Positions 17,344 through 28,194 of a stretch of 64,000 nt of DNA are shown in pieces. Under the pieces are notes generated by a model, which saw only the letters and a program-made list of their open reading frames with translations, was not told the DNA's origin and did no database searches. The position numbers and the translations under genes are program-made. The DNA is from Methylocella tundrae (GTDB lineage: Bacteria > Pseudomonadota > Alphaproteobacteria > Rhizobiales > Beijerinckiaceae). The stretch spans positions 62,001 to 126,000 of the forward strand of contig NZ_CP139088.1 of the NCBI RefSeq assembly GCF_038024855.1, written 5' to 3'. Numbering within the stretch: position 1 is the stretch's first letter; each line of letters starts with the position of its first letter.

Positions 17344-18876
17344 ATGCGGGAAATGCTGGAAAAATTGGAGAGGCGTCGCGAAAAGGCGCGGTTGGCCGGC
17401 GGCGAAAAGCGCATGGCGGCCCAGCACGCGCGCGGCAAGCTGACGGCGCGTGAGCGCATCGAACTCCTTCTGGACCACGGCTCGTTCGAAGAGTTCGACA
17501 TGTTCGTCGAACATCGCTCGACCGATTTCGGCATGGACGCGCAGAAAATCCCTGGCGATGGCGTCGTCACCGGCTGGGGCACGGTGAACGGCCGCACGGT
17601 TTTCGTGTTCTCGAAGGATTTCACGGTCTTCGGCGGCTCGCTGTCGGAGGCCCACGCCCAGAAGATCATCAAGGTCCAGGATATGGCCGTGAAGATGCGC
17701 GCTCCGATCGTCGGCATCTTCGACGCCGGCGGCGCGCGCATCCAGGAGGGCGTCGCGGCGCTCGGCGGCTACGGCGAAGTGTTCAAGCGCAATGTCCTGG
17801 CCTCGGGCGTCATTCCCCAGATTTCCCTCATCATGGGTCCCTGCGCCGGCGGCGACGTCTATTCGCCCGCGATGACCGATTTCATCTTCATGGTGCGCGA
17901 CACCAGCTATATGTTCGTCACCGGCCCGGACGTGGTGAAGACGGTCACGAACGAGACGGTCACGGCCGAGGATCTCGGCGGCGCGCGCATCCACACGACC
18001 AAATCGTCGATCGCGGACGGCGCTTGGGAAAACGACGTCGAGGCTCTCCTTCAGGTGCGGCGCCTGATCGATTTTCTTCCGGCCAGCAACACGAGCGGCG
18101 TTCCCGAATGGCCGTGCACCGACGACATGGATCGTCTCGATTACTCGCTCGACACGCTGGCGCCCGAGAGCGCCAACCAGCCCTACGATATGAAGGAGCT
18201 GGTGCGGAAGGTCGCCGATGACGGCGATTTCTTCGAACTGCAGGAATCCTTCGCCAAGAACATTCTGACCGGCTTCGTGCGCATCGACGGGAGGCCCGTC
18301 GGCATTGTAGCGAACCAGCCAATGGTGCTCGCGGGGGTGCTCGATGCGGATGCGTCGCGCAAAGCCGCCCGTTTCGTCCGTTTCTGCGATTGCTTCGAGA
18401 TCCCGATCGTGACCTTCGTCGACGTGCCGGGCTTTCTGCCGGGGACGGCGCAGGAATATGGCGGCCTCATCAAGCATGGCGCGAAGCTGCTTTACGCCTA
18501 TTCCGAAGCGACCGTGCCGCTTCTCACCGTGATCACCCGCAAGGCGTTCGGCGGCGCCTATGACGTGATGGCCTCAAAACACGTCGGCGCCGATCTCAAT
18601 TATGCATGGCCGACGGCGCAAATCGCGGTGATGGGCGCCAAGGGCGCCGTCGAGATCATCTTCCGCCAGGATCTTGGCGACCCCGCTCTGATCGCCGCGC
18701 GCACCAAGGAATATGAAGATCATTTCATGTCGCCGTTTATCGCCGCTGAACGCGGCTATATCGACGAGGTGATCATGCCTAACGCCACCCGCCGCCGCAT
18801 CGCCCGCGGTCTCGCCATGCTGCGCGTCAAGAGGACCGAGAGGCCCTGGCGCAAGCACGACAACATCCCTCTGTGA
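17344..18876 (+). CDS. pccB: Propionyl-CoA carboxylase beta subunit
   Basis: 510 aa carboxyltransferase that moves CO2 from carboxybiotin to propionyl-CoA, giving (S)-methylmalonyl-CoA. The crotonase-like fold shows in [35 protein letters not shown] and [20 protein letters not shown]. The C-terminal CoA/biotin site shows in [27 protein letters not shown] and [15 protein letters not shown]. It is the first gene of the operon, 118 bp from divergent pccR, and is followed by pccA after 16 nt. Confidence 0.95.
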   Translation: MREMLEKLERRREKARLAGGEKRMAAQHARGKLTARERIELLLDHGSFEEFDMFVEHRSTDFGMDAQKIPGDGVVTGWGTVNGRTVFVFSKDFTVFGGSLSEAHAQKIIKVQDMAVKMRAPIVGIFDAGGARIQEGVAALGGYGEVFKRNVLASGVIPQISLIMGPCAGGDVYSPAMTDFIFMVRDTSYMFVTGPDVVKTVTNETVTAEDLGGARIHTTKSSIADGAWENDVEALLQVRRLIDFLPASNTSGVPEWPCTDDMDRLDYSLDTLAPESANQPYDMKELVRKVADDGDFFELQESFAKNILTGFVRIDGRPVGIVANQPMVLAGVLDADASRKAARFVRFCDCFEIPIVTFVDVPGFLPGTAQEYGGLIKHGAKLLYAYSEATVPLLTVITRKAFGGAYDVMASKHVGADLNYAWPTAQIAVMGAKGAVEIIFRQDLGDPALIAARTKEYEDHFMSPFIAAERGYIDEVIMPNATRRRIARGLAMLRVKRTERPWRKHDNIPL

Positions 18877-18892
18877 ACGAGGCAAACGTCCT

Positions 18893-20902
18893 GTGTTCTC
18901 AAAAATTCTGATCGCGAACCGCGGCGAGATCGCCTGCCGCGTCATCCGCACGGCGCGGCGAATGGGAATCCTCACGGTCGCGGTTTATTCCGACGCCGAC
19001 CGGGGCGCGTTGCACGTTGAGATGGCCGACGAGGCCGTGGCGATCGGGCCCGCGCCCGCGGCGCAATCCTATCTCTCCATCGAAAAGGTCATCGCGGCGT
19101 GCCGGGAAACCGGCGCCGAAGCGGTCCATCCCGGTTACGGCTTCCTTTCCGAGCGGGCAGCCTTTGCGCAGGCGCTGCAGGCTGCCGGCATCGTCTTCAT
19201 CGGTCCCAATGTCGGCGCCATCGAGGCGATGGGCGACAAGATCGAATCGAAGAGAGCCGCCAACCGCGCCGGCGTGTCGACAGTGCCGGGCTTCCTCGGC
19301 GTCATCGAGGACGCCGATCACGCAGTCAAGATCGCCGGGGAGATTGGTTATCCGGTCATGATCAAGGCCTCCGCAGGCGGCGGCGGCAAAGGCATGCGCA
19401 TCGCCTATTCCGCCGAGGAGGCGCGCGAGGGCTTCGCCCGTTCGCAATCAGAGGCCGCCTCCTCTTTCGGCGATGATCGCGTGTTCGTCGAGAAATTCAT
19501 CACCGATCCGCGCCATATCGAGATTCAGGTGCTAGGGGACAAGCACGGCAATGTCGTCTATCTCGGCGAGCGCGAATGCTCGATCCAGCGCCGCAACCAG
19601 AAGGTCATCGAGGAGGCGCCCTCTCCGCTGCTCGACGAAGAGACGCGCCGCAAGATGGGCGAGCAGGCCGTCGCGCTCGCCAAAGCCGTCGGCTATGACT
19701 CGGCCGGCACGGTGGAGTTTGTTGCCGGGCAGGACCGCTCATTCTTTTTTCTCGAAATGAACACCCGCCTGCAGGTCGAGCATCCGGTGACCGAGCTCAT
19801 CACCGGGCTTGATCTCGTCGAGCAGATGATCCGCGTCGCCGCGGGCGAGAAGCTCAGCTTCAGCCAGGCTGACGTCAAGCTCGACGGCTGGGCCGTGGAA
19901 AGCCGCGTCTACGCGGAAGACCCAACGCGCAATTTCCTGCCTTCGACGGGGCGGCTCACGGTCTATCGGCCACCAGCGGAAGGTACGGCCGGAGGCGTCA
20001 CCGTGCGCAACGACACCGGCGTTTTCGAGGGCGGCGAGATCTCGATCCACTATGATCCGATGATCGCCAAGCTGGTCACGCACGCGCCGACGCGCGCTGC
20101 GGCAATCGAAGCGCAGGCGCAGGCGATCGACGCTTTCGCCATCGACGGCATCCGCCACAACCTTTCCTTCCTCGCAGCGCTCATGGCGCATCCGCGCTGG
20201 AAGGAGGGCCGGCTCTCGACCGCCTTTATCGCCGAGGAATTCCCCGAGGGCTTCCAGCCCGCGGCGCCGGAAGGCGAGACGGCCATCATCATCGCCGCCG
20301 TCGCCGTGTCGATCGATCATACGATGAATGAGCGCAAGCGGCGAATTTCCGGTCAGCTGCCGACGCCCGCTCCGGTGCGTTTCGAGCGGGACCGCGTGGT
20401 CATGCTGGGCAAGCGCGCTTTGCCCGTTAAGGTTGGCGAGACGGCGCCGGACGGCGCGGTGGACGTCGTTGTCGCGGAAAAGCGCACGGTCCGGATCAAA
20501 AGCGAATGGCGTCCCGGCGAGCCGGTCTGGCATGGGACGATCGACGGGCGCAAGGTCTCGGTCAACATCCGCTCGATTTTGAACGGGGCCGTCCTGACCC
20601 ATGCCGGAGCGTCGGTCGCCGCCCGCGTCTTCACCCGCCGGGAATCGGAGCTCTATGCGCTGATTCCAGAGAAAGCCGCGGCCGACACCTCGAAGCAATT
20701 GCTCTGCCCGATGCCGGGGCTCGTCAAAATGCTCGCCGCTACGCCAGGCCAGGAAGTCAAGGCCGGCGAGCCGTTGGTCATCGTTGAGGCGATGAAGATG
20801 GAAAACCTGCTGCGGGCCGAGCGTGATGGCGTCATCTCGAGGGTGCTCGCCAAGGAGGGCGACAGCCTGCCCGTCGACGCCGTCATCCTCGAATTCGTTT
20901 GA
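18893..20902 (+). CDS. pccA: Propionyl-CoA carboxylase alpha subunit (biotin-containing)
   Basis: 669 aa. Biotin carboxylase is at residues 1-450 (FSKILIANRGEIACRVIRTARRMG, ATP-grasp KASAGGGGKGMR, FLEMNTRLQVEHPVTE). A linker domain follows, and a C-terminal biotinyl domain has Lys635 in EAMKMENLL. It uses ATP and bicarbonate to charge biotin for PccB. The start is GTG at 18893, since the family begins with this residue. It sits 16 nt after pccB. Confidence 0.95.
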   Translation: MFSKILIANRGEIACRVIRTARRMGILTVAVYSDADRGALHVEMADEAVAIGPAPAAQSYLSIEKVIAACRETGAEAVHPGYGFLSERAAFAQALQAAGIVFIGPNVGAIEAMGDKIESKRAANRAGVSTVPGFLGVIEDADHAVKIAGEIGYPVMIKASAGGGGKGMRIAYSAEEAREGFARSQSEAASSFGDDRVFVEKFITDPRHIEIQVLGDKHGNVVYLGERECSIQRRNQKVIEEAPSPLLDEETRRKMGEQAVALAKAVGYDSAGTVEFVAGQDRSFFFLEMNTRLQVEHPVTELITGLDLVEQMIRVAAGEKLSFSQADVKLDGWAVESRVYAEDPTRNFLPSTGRLTVYRPPAEGTAGGVTVRNDTGVFEGGEISIHYDPMIAKLVTHAPTRAAAIEAQAQAIDAFAIDGIRHNLSFLAALMAHPRWKEGRLSTAFIAEEFPEGFQPAAPEGETAIIIAAVAVSIDHTMNERKRRISGQLPTPAPVRFERDRVVMLGKRALPVKVGETAPDGAVDVVVAEKRTVRIKSEWRPGEPVWHGTIDGRKVSVNIRSILNGAVLTHAGASVAARVFTRRESELYALIPEKAAADTSKQLLCPMPGLVKMLAATPGQEVKAGEPLVIVEAMKMENLLRAERDGVISRVLAKEGDSLPVDAVILEFV

Positions 20903-20927
20903 GATGAAATTTGGAAGGACCGTCGCC

Positions 20928-21020
20928 ATGTTGGGGAAGAGCCTTTCAGCGGTCGATCTGGCGCGGGAACAACCCCTGACTGCGGCTTGCGCCTTTCGGG
21001 ACAAGGAAGATGCGCGATGA
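20928..21020 (+). CDS. Small ORF between pccA and mutA, candidate leader peptide
   Basis: Thirty codons starting MLGKSLSAVDLAREQPL and ending in an ATGA overlap with mutA. GGAAGGA (20913-20919) lies 8 nt before the ATG, a better ribosome-binding site than many genes here. An in-frame ATG at 20904 would give 38 residues. I recognise no family. It may be a real microprotein, a coupling leader for mutA, or chance. Conservation across relatives would decide. Confidence 0.35.
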   Translation: MLGKSLSAVDLAREQPLTAACAFRDKEDAR

Positions 21021-22888
21021 CCGGCAATGACGAGATGAGCGCAGCGGCTTGGCTCGCCCGCGTCGACAAGGTGTTGAAGGGCGCGGATTTTGACCGCGCC
21101 CTCGTCTCCAGAACGGTCGAAGGCGTCGACATCCTTCCGCTTTATTCCAAGGCGATTGGCGCGGCGCGCGCGGTCCGGGCCCAGCTTGGACGCTGGACCG
21201 TGACGCAGCGTGTGGATCATCCCGACGCGGCGAGCGCCAACGCCCTGGCGAAAGCAGATCTTGAAGGGGGAGCATCCGCGCTGACGCTGGCGTTCGCCGG
21301 CTCGGCCGGCGCGCGCGGCTTCGGCGTCGCGGCCGATCGGCTGGGCGACGTTCTCGAAGGCGTTGCTTTCGACGTTGTTTCGTTGTCCCTGGAGCATCCG
21401 CCTTTCGCCTATGAGGGCGCCATCGAGGCGTTGAGCGATCTCGCCACGCGCCGAGGATATGATATCGGGCGGCTCTTGATTGATTGCGGCGTCGATCCGA
21501 TCGGCGACATGGCGCGGACGGGGACGAAGCCTGCCGATGCGCCTATCGGTCCGGCGCTCGGCGAGTTCCTGCGCCAGCTGCGCGGCCGCGGCTTCGCCTC
21601 GCCGGTCTTCCGCGCGGACGGGCGCATCCATCATGAGGCTGGCAGCTCGGATGCGCAGGAACTGGCGGGCGTGCTGGCGAGCGCGCTCTCCTATCTGCGC
21701 TGGCTCGAGGCGGCGGGGTTTTCCCTCGAAGACGCCCGCGGCGCAATCAGCTTTCTTCTCGTCGCCGACGCCGACGAATTCATGACGGTCGCCAAGTTCA
21801 GGGCCTTGCGCCGTCTGTGGCGCGAGGTGGAGGCGGCCTGCGGGCTTGGAGCGTCTCCAATCCAGATCGCGGCGGAAACCGCCTGGCGGATGACGACCCG
21901 CCGCGATCCTTGGGTTAATCTTCTGCGTGCTACGACCGCAGCTTTTTCCGCCGCGATCGGGGGAGCCGACGCGATAACCGTATTGCCTTTCACGGCGCCG
22001 CTCGGCCTCGCCGACGCATTCGCGCGGCGCATGGCGCGCAATACGCAGATCGTGCTCTCGGAAGAGAGCAATCTTTGGCGCGTCGCCGATCCGGCCGCGG
22101 GAGCCGGCGGCTTTGAGGCGCTGACGAACGCTCTTGTGGAGCAGGCCTGGAGCCTGTTGCAGACGATCGAGCGCGCGGGGGGGCTTCCTCCGATGCTCGA
22201 GAGCGGGGCGTGGCAGGCGGCGATCGCGGAAAAGCGCAAGGAGCGCGCCCAATTGATCTCACGGCGCAAGCTGCCGCTCACCGGAACAACCGAGTTCCCC
22301 AATTTGGCCGAGCAGCCCGTCGAGCCGCTGATGCCGGCTCCCGCCATTCCTGAGAGCGCGGCGGAGCCGGACTTTCCGCCGCTCGGATCTTTTAGGCTCG
22401 CGGAGCCGGTGGAGCGCCTGCGCGATCGCGCCGAGAACTTTGAGAAAGCGACGCAACATCCGGTCGCGATCTTTCTTGCGACGCTTGGCGAGCCTCCGGC
22501 GTTCACGGCGCGCGAGGGTTTTGCGCGCGGCCTGTTCGAAGCTGGCGGCGTGCGCGCTGTAGCCGGGGAGGCGATCAACTCGCCGCAAGCCCTGGCGGCC
22601 GCGTTCCGCGCATCCGGCGCTAAATCCGCCTGCCTCTGCTCGTCGGACGAAACCTATGCCTTGCCCGCTGGCGACGCGACCCATGTCGGCGATACGCTGG
22701 CGGAGCAGGCCGCGCGGGCGTTAAAGAACACCGGCTGCGTATTCCTGACGCTGGCGGGCCGGCCGGGCGATCGCGAGGCGGCTTATCGTGAGGCGGGAGT
22801 CGACGCTTTCATCTACGCTGGCCTCGACCTCGTCGCGTTTTTGAACGACGCTCATGCCCGCATGGGACTGCCGATCGAAAGGGACTGA
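21017..22888 (+). CDS. mutA: Methylmalonyl-CoA mutase small subunit
   Basis: 623 aa. It has the mutase TIM-barrel family fold ([38 protein letters not shown] and [33 protein letters not shown]) but no DxHxxG cobalamin motif at its C-terminus, as expected for the non-catalytic partner. The start at 21017 follows AAGGAAGA (21003-21010) by 6 nt. It is followed 4 nt later by mutB. With MutB it forms the heterodimer converting (R)-methylmalonyl-CoA to succinyl-CoA. Confidence 0.93.
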   Translation: MTGNDEMSAAAWLARVDKVLKGADFDRALVSRTVEGVDILPLYSKAIGAARAVRAQLGRWTVTQRVDHPDAASANALAKADLEGGASALTLAFAGSAGARGFGVAADRLGDVLEGVAFDVVSLSLEHPPFAYEGAIEALSDLATRRGYDIGRLLIDCGVDPIGDMARTGTKPADAPIGPALGEFLRQLRGRGFASPVFRADGRIHHEAGSSDAQELAGVLASALSYLRWLEAAGFSLEDARGAISFLLVADADEFMTVAKFRALRRLWREVEAACGLGASPIQIAAETAWRMTTRRDPWVNLLRATTAAFSAAIGGADAITVLPFTAPLGLADAFARRMARNTQIVLSEESNLWRVADPAAGAGGFEALTNALVEQAWSLLQTIERAGGLPPMLESGAWQAAIAEKRKERAQLISRRKLPLTGTTEFPNLAEQPVEPLMPAPAIPESAAEPDFPPLGSFRLAEPVERLRDRAENFEKATQHPVAIFLATLGEPPAFTAREGFARGLFEAGGVRAVAGEAINSPQALAAAFRASGAKSACLCSSDETYALPAGDATHVGDTLAEQAARALKNTGCVFLTLAGRPGDREAAYREAGVDAFIYAGLDLVAFLNDAHARMGLPIERD

Positions 22889-22892
22889 CGCC

Positions 22893-25070
22893 ATGACCCG
22901 CATTCCCGATTTTTCAACGCGGCGGCTCGACATCGCGAAAGCGGCGCCCGCGGGGCGGCTCCCGGCGTTTGGCGAACCCTGGCTGACCGCCGAGGAGATC
23001 CCGGTCAAGCCGATTTATGGGCCGGATGACCGCGACGGCCTTGATTTTGTTGACAGCTATCCGGGGCTGGCGCCATTCGTGCGCGGTCCCTATCCGACCA
23101 TGTATGTCAACCAGCCCTGGACGATCCGCCAATATGCGGGATTTTCCACAGCCGAAGATTCCAACGCCTTCTACCGGCGCAATCTGGCGGCTGGCCAGAA
23201 AGGCCTTTCCGTCGCTTTCGATCTTGCAACGCACCGGGGCTATGACAGCGATCATCCGCGCGTCGCGGGCGATGTCGGCATGGCGGGGGTCGCAATCGAT
23301 TCCATCTACGATATGCGCACGCTGTTTTCAGGCATTCCGCTCGATCAGATGAGCGTGTCGATGACGATGAACGGCGCCGTGCTGCCGATCCTCGCCCTTT
23401 TTATCGTGGCCGCCGAAGAACAGGGCGTGCGGCCGGATCAGCTCGCGGGCACGATCCAGAACGACATTCTCAAAGAATTCATGGTGCGCAACACCTATAT
23501 CTATCCGCCTGCGCCCTCGATGCGGATCGTCTCCGACATCTTCGCCTATACCTCTGCGCATATGCCGAAGTTCAATTCGATCTCGATCTCCGGCTACCAC
23601 ATGCAGGAGGCTGGCGCGTCGGCTGATCTCGAACTCGCCTATACGCTTGCCGACGGCGTCGAATATGTCCGCGCCGGGCTCGCCGCCGGGCTCGATATCG
23701 ACGCCTTCGCGCCGCGCCTGTCGTTCTTCTGGGCGATCGGCATGAATTTTTTCATGGAAGTCGCAAAGATGCGCGCGGGGCGGATGCTTTGGTCGCGGCT
23801 GATGCGGCAGTTCGCGCCGAAGAACGAGAAATCCTCCGCGCTGCGCACCCATTGCCAGACTTCCGGCTGGTCGTTGACGGCGCAGGACGTGTTCAACAAT
23901 GTCACCCGCACCTGCGTCGAGGCCATGGCCGCGACCCAGGGCCACGCGCAGTCTCTCCACACCAACGCCTTCGACGAGGCGCTCGCCCTGCCGACGGATT
24001 TTTCCGCCCGCATCGCGCGCAACACCCAGCTGTTCCTGCAACAAGAATCAGGCACGACGCGCATCATCGATCCCTGGGGCGGCTCTTATTATGTCGAGCG
24101 GCTGACCGCCGATCTCGCCGAAAAAGCCTGGAGCCATATCGCCGAGGTGGAAAAGCTCGGCGGCATGACGAAGGCGATCGAAGCCGGCATCCCGAAGCTC
24201 AAAATCGAGGAAGCCGCCGCCAAGACGCAAGCGCGCATCGACGCCGGTCAACAGGTGCTCGTCGGCGTCAATAAATACCGGGTCGAAGACGAACCGCAAA
24301 TCGACGTTCTGAAGGTCGATAATTCCGTGGTGCGTGCACGGCAGATCGAAAAGCTCGAACGCCTGAGAGCCGAGCGGGACCCCGGCAGGATCTCAGTCAC
24401 TCTCGCGGCCTTGACCCACGCCGCGGCGAGCGGCGACGGCAACCTTCTGGCGCTCGCGGTGGACGCCGCTCGCGCCAAGGCGACCGTAGGCGAAATTTCG
24501 GCCGCGCTCGAGACCGCCTGGGGACGGCACAAGGCGGAAATCCGGATCAATTCCGGCGTCTACAAAACGTCCTTCGGCGAAACCGACGACCGTCTGGTGT
24601 GGGTCGACAGACTCGTCAAGGATTTCGCGGCGGAGGAGGGGAGCGCGCCGCGCATTCTGGTTGCGAAGATGGGGCAGGACGGACATGACCGCGGGCAGAA
24701 GGTGATCGCAGCGGGTTTCGCCGATCTCGGCTTCGACGTCGCCATCGGCGCATTGTTCGCAACGCCCGAGGAGGCGGCCCGGCAGGCGATCGAGGGCAAG
24801 GCGCATGTCATTGGCGTGTCCTCGCTGGCCGCGGGGCATCTGACGCTCGTGCCGGCCCTCAAGGCGGAGCTGGAGCGGTTCGGCCGCCCAGACATCTTGA
24901 TCGTCGTCGGCGGCGTGATCCCGCCGCAGGATTATGACGCGCTCTTTGAAGCCGGCGCGGCGGCCATCTTTCCACCCGGCACGCCGATTACGGAAGCGGC
25001 GCTGACGGTCCTTGAACATCTCAACACCCATCTCGGCTACCGTCAAAAAGAGCCGGCGGCCTATTTTTGA
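22893..25070 (+). CDS. mutB: Methylmalonyl-CoA mutase large subunit (B12-binding)
   Basis: 725 aa. The catalytic barrel shows [60 protein letters not shown], the substrate region. The C-terminal cobalamin domain has the His ligand in [14 protein letters not shown], about residue 600, and [25 protein letters not shown]. The ATG at 22893 is chosen because it begins the normal MTRIPDF N-terminus. It requires adenosylcobalamin. It is the central gene of the propionate operon. Confidence 0.96.
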   Translation: MTRIPDFSTRRLDIAKAAPAGRLPAFGEPWLTAEEIPVKPIYGPDDRDGLDFVDSYPGLAPFVRGPYPTMYVNQPWTIRQYAGFSTAEDSNAFYRRNLAAGQKGLSVAFDLATHRGYDSDHPRVAGDVGMAGVAIDSIYDMRTLFSGIPLDQMSVSMTMNGAVLPILALFIVAAEEQGVRPDQLAGTIQNDILKEFMVRNTYIYPPAPSMRIVSDIFAYTSAHMPKFNSISISGYHMQEAGASADLELAYTLADGVEYVRAGLAAGLDIDAFAPRLSFFWAIGMNFFMEVAKMRAGRMLWSRLMRQFAPKNEKSSALRTHCQTSGWSLTAQDVFNNVTRTCVEAMAATQGHAQSLHTNAFDEALALPTDFSARIARNTQLFLQQESGTTRIIDPWGGSYYVERLTADLAEKAWSHIAEVEKLGGMTKAIEAGIPKLKIEEAAAKTQARIDAGQQVLVGVNKYRVEDEPQIDVLKVDNSVVRARQIEKLERLRAERDPGRISVTLAALTHAAASGDGNLLALAVDAARAKATVGEISAALETAWGRHKAEIRINSGVYKTSFGETDDRLVWVDRLVKDFAAEEGSAPRILVAKMGQDGHDRGQKVIAAGFADLGFDVAIGALFATPEEAARQAIEGKAHVIGVSSLAAGHLTLVPALKAELERFGRPDILIVVGGVIPPQDYDALFEAGAAAIFPPGTPITEAALTVLEHLNTHLGYRQKEPAAYF

Positions 25071-25086
25071 ACGCAGTGGAAAGACA

Positions 25087-25509
25087 ATGATCGGACGACT
25101 GAACCACGTGGCGATTGTGACGCCGGACCTTGCCGGGGCGGCGCGCCGCTACAGGGATGTTCTCGGCGCCGAGGTTTCCGCTCCCGCGCCATTGCCGGAG
25201 CACGGCGTCACGGTCGTGTTCGTCAATCTGCCGAACAGCAAAATTGAGCTGTTGACGCCATTGGGGGCTGAGTCCCCCATCGCCGGATTTTTGGCGCGAA
25301 ACCCCGGGGGCGGCGTTCATCATCTCTGCTATGAAGTTGACGACCTCATCGCGGCGCGCGATCGGCTGATCGCCTCCGGCGTGCGCGTGCTCGGAGACGG
25401 CGAGCCAAAGATAGGCGCGCATGGGCTGCCCGTGCTGTTCCTTCATCCCAAGGATTTCAATGGCTCATTGATCGAACTGGAACAGGCGCGGCCGGGGGAG
25501 GTCGACTGA
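25087..25509 (+). CDS. mce: Methylmalonyl-CoA epimerase
   Basis: 140 aa, a two-module glyoxalase/VOC fold. It begins GRLNHVAIVTPDLAGAARRYRDVLGA with the first metal His, has GGGVHHLCYEVDDL with the second, and ends GSLIELEQ with the metal Glu. It interconverts (S)- and (R)-methylmalonyl-CoA, linking PccAB to MutAB. It starts 16 nt after mutB; the upstream open frame overlapping mutB is not used. Confidence 0.95.
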   Translation: MIGRLNHVAIVTPDLAGAARRYRDVLGAEVSAPAPLPEHGVTVVFVNLPNSKIELLTPLGAESPIAGFLARNPGGGVHHLCYEVDDLIAARDRLIASGVRVLGDGEPKIGAHGLPVLFLHPKDFNGSLIELEQARPGEVD

Positions 25510-25580
25510 TCATTCCTCCTCGTATAAGCGGCTAAGCGGCGCGGGCGCGGGCCGCCGCGCGTTTCAAGGGAAACAAGCTT

Positions 25581-27254
25581 ATGACCTCCGAGACGAGACT
25601 GCCTGAGCGCGAGACGATGGAGTTTGACGTCGTGATCGTCGGCGCCGGGCCGGCCGGTCTCGCCGCGGCGATCCGCCTCAAACAGTTGAACCCTGACTTT
25701 GCGGTCGTGGTGGTGGAGAAAGGCTCCGAGGTCGGAGCCCATATTCTGTCCGGCGCCGTGATCGATCCTGTCGGTCTCGACAAGCTGCTGCCCGGCTGGC
25801 GCGGCGAAGAGACGCCGGTCCTGACGCCTGTGACCGAGGACCGCTTTTACTTCCTGACCGCAAAAGGAGGCGTGCGGCTGCCCAATTTCGCCATGCCGAG
25901 GCTGATGTCCAATCATGGCAATTATATCGTCTCGCTCGGCAATGTCTGCCGCTGGCTGGCGAGCAAGGCGGAGGCGCTGGGCGTTGAAATATTCCCCGGC
26001 TTCGCCGCCGCTGAGACGCTCTATAATGAAGCTGCCTCCGTGATTGGCGTCGCCACCGGCGATATGGGCCTGATGAAATCCGGCGAACCCGGTCCCAATT
26101 ACCAGCGCGGAGTCGAGCTTCGCGGCAAATATACCATGATCGCGGAGGGGGTGCGCGGCTCCCTCGCGGGTGGGATCATCGCCCGCTACGATCTGCAATC
26201 AGGCAAGGACGCGCCGAAATATGGCATCGGCCTCAAGGAGCTCTGGAGCGTTGATCCTTCGCTGCACCGGCCGGGGCTTGCGCAGCATTCATTCGGCTGG
26301 CCGCTCGACGCCAAGACCGGCGGCGGCTCTTTCCTCTATCACCTCGAAGACAATCAGGTTGTCGTCGGCTTCGTCGTCCATTTGAATTATAAGAACCCTT
26401 ACCTATCGCCGTTTGAGGAGTTTCAGCGGTTCAAGACGCATCCGCTGATCGCTCCTACCTTCGCCGGCGGACGGCGGATCTCCTATGGCGCGCGAGCGAT
26501 CTCCGAAGGCGGCTTCCAATCGATCCCCAAGCTGTCGTTTCCAGGCGGCGTGCTCATCGGCGATTCCGGCGGCTTCGTGAACGTGCCGCGCATCAAGGGC
26601 AGCCATAATGCGATCCTTTCCGGCATGCTCGCGGCCGAGCATGTGGCGGGCGCCTTGCAAAAGGGCGCCGTAGGCGCCGACCTTTCAGCCTATGATAAGG
26701 CGCTGCGATCGGGCGAGGTCGGACGCGATCTCTGGAAAGTCCGCAACGTCAAGCCGCTCTGGTCGAAGTTCGGAACCCTTGTCGGCATCGCGCTCGGCGG
26801 AATCGACATGTGGACCAACGAACTTTTCGGAGCATCCTTCTTCGGCACGCTGAAGCATGGCAAGCCGGATCATAAAGCGACGGAGCCGGCAAACCAGCAT
26901 CGGCCGATCGCCTATCCGAAACCGGACGGCAAACTGACGTTCGACCGGCTCTCATCGGTGTTCCTGTCCAACACCAATCACGAGGAAGGCCAGCCTGCGC
27001 ATCTGAAGGTCAGGGACATGGAGCTGGCGCGCCGCTCGGAGCTTGGCGTCTATGCCGGGCCGAGCCAGCGCTATTGCCCGGCCGGCGTCTATGAATGGCT
27101 GACCGAAGGCGCCGGCGGCTCGGAGAAAGACCGCTTCGTCATCAATGCGCAGAACTGCGTGCACTGCAAGACCTGCGACATCAAGGACCCGAACCAGAAC
27201 ATCGCCTGGACTGTCCCCGAAGGCGGCGGCGGCCCGAACTACCCGAACATGTAG
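25581..27254 (+). CDS. Electron-transfer flavoprotein:ubiquinone oxidoreductase
   Basis: 557 aa, full length for ETF-QO. The N-terminal FAD site is DVVIVGAGPAGLAAAIRLKQ. The quinone/FAD middle includes GGFQSIPKLSFPGGVLIGDSGGFVNVPRIKGSHNA. The C-terminal [4Fe-4S] ligands are Cys499 (RYCPAGVYEW), Cys526, Cys529 and Cys532 (NCVHCKTCDIKDP). It passes electrons from acyl-CoA dehydrogenases, via ETF, to the quinone pool. It lies 71 nt after mce on the same strand and may be co-transcribed. A rho-independent terminator follows at 27334-27354. Confidence 0.95.
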   Translation: MTSETRLPERETMEFDVVIVGAGPAGLAAAIRLKQLNPDFAVVVVEKGSEVGAHILSGAVIDPVGLDKLLPGWRGEETPVLTPVTEDRFYFLTAKGGVRLPNFAMPRLMSNHGNYIVSLGNVCRWLASKAEALGVEIFPGFAAAETLYNEAASVIGVATGDMGLMKSGEPGPNYQRGVELRGKYTMIAEGVRGSLAGGIIARYDLQSGKDAPKYGIGLKELWSVDPSLHRPGLAQHSFGWPLDAKTGGGSFLYHLEDNQVVVGFVVHLNYKNPYLSPFEEFQRFKTHPLIAPTFAGGRRISYGARAISEGGFQSIPKLSFPGGVLIGDSGGFVNVPRIKGSHNAILSGMLAAEHVAGALQKGAVGADLSAYDKALRSGEVGRDLWKVRNVKPLWSKFGTLVGIALGGIDMWTNELFGASFFGTLKHGKPDHKATEPANQHRPIAYPKPDGKLTFDRLSSVFLSNTNHEEGQPAHLKVRDMELARRSELGVYAGPSQRYCPAGVYEWLTEGAGGSEKDRFVINAQNCVHCKTCDIKDPNQNIAWTVPEGGGGPNYPNM

Positions 27255-27659
27255 TCGCCCAACGCCATCCATCCTCCGATCTCCACAGCTTCAGACCGTC
27301 GCGGAACGCGGGCGTCGTTGGATCGCTGCGGCGACCCCGTCCCGGTGGGGTTTTCGGTCTGCCGGCGTAAACATTCTACTGCATTTTGTAGAGAGGGCGC
27401 CGAGTTGCCGGTCACGCAGCTCTAGCTTCACATCTTTTGATTGCTGTTGAAAAAAATCGCCGCCGACTTGCGCGCGCTGTAGATTCGGCGCCGAAGTTGT
27501 GCGAATGAGCGAATCACTGGTAAGGTTTCTATATGATAGGCGCGAATCGACCAGTTGAATCGGGGAGGCGCGCTTTATTTTAAAATTCGAGGATCGGCTA
27601 TCTGGGCCACACCCGGCTGCGATCCGTTCCGTCAACCGATCAACATGAGCGAAGGCGTC
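27255..27659. other. Gap after ETF-QO
   Basis: 405 bp containing the ETF-QO terminator and a moderately AT-rich stretch (27430-27580) likely to hold the promoter of the winged-helix gene. No other gene is seen. Confidence 0.5.
27334..27354 (+). terminator. Rho-independent terminator after ETF-QO
   Basis: ACCCC (27334-27338) pairs with GGGGT (27347-27351), with two inner wobble pairs, and is followed by TTTT. It lies 80 bp after the ETF-QO stop and probably ends the propionate operon. Confidence 0.6.
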
Positions 27660-28133
27660 ATGGATACATCAATCGAACGCATCCACGCAAAGATCACTGA
27701 ACTGGAGACGAAGATCGCGGATCTTCGCATCGCTGAACGAGAGCTCCTGGCTCTCGACGAGAGTTCCGCGCGACAGGCGCCAGTGGCGTCAGCGCCAAAG
27801 CGAAAACAGAAGCCGGGACCAAAGGCGAGCCCTCGACCGAAGCTCAAGGGCAAGAAGGCGAGCGAGCCGGACGCGGCGCGCCAGACCATCGGCGCGGCGA
27901 TCGCCGATGTCCTTGACCAGCATGGCCCACTCCTCGCCGCCGAGATCGCCGAACACGTCAAGGCCACGGGCCGGGACATCAATAATCGAACAGTGTCCTT
28001 CGCGCTGCAGGCCTTGAAAAAGCGTGGCCTCGCCAAAAACACGGATGGCAAGTGGGCGGCGCCGAAAGCGCGCTCTCGCCGTTCCCGGACGTCTCCGGAC
28101 GCTGGCGCGCCTGAGGTAGAAAAGGCCGCGTAA
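27660..28133 (+). CDS. Small basic protein: coiled coil plus winged helix
   Basis: 157 aa. Residues 3-35 form an amphipathic helix (IERIHAKITELETKIADLRIAERELL). A Lys/Pro-rich linker follows (KRKQKPGPKASPRPKLKGKK). About residues 80-140 read as a winged helix (IADVLDQHGPLLAAEIAEHVKATGRDINNRTVSFALQALKKRGLAKN). This suggests a DNA-binding protein with a dimerising N-terminus. The ATG at 27660 follows GAAGG; an ATG at 27645 is the alternative. No named family is recognised and no target is evident. Confidence 0.6.
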   Translation: MDTSIERIHAKITELETKIADLRIAERELLALDESSARQAPVASAPKRKQKPGPKASPRPKLKGKKASEPDAARQTIGAAIADVLDQHGPLLAAEIAEHVKATGRDINNRTVSFALQALKKRGLAKNTDGKWAAPKARSRRSRTSPDAGAPEVEKAA

Positions 28134-28194
28134 AAAGCGATGCGCGCCCTGCGGGCCTGTGAAATTCTTCGGCGTTTCGCAGCCTGCTCGGCGA

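Noticed and set aside
19739..22252. 837-codon open frame on the minus strand
   Set aside because: It is antisense to pccA and mutA, both of which have full family matches. Long open antisense frames are expected at this GC content.
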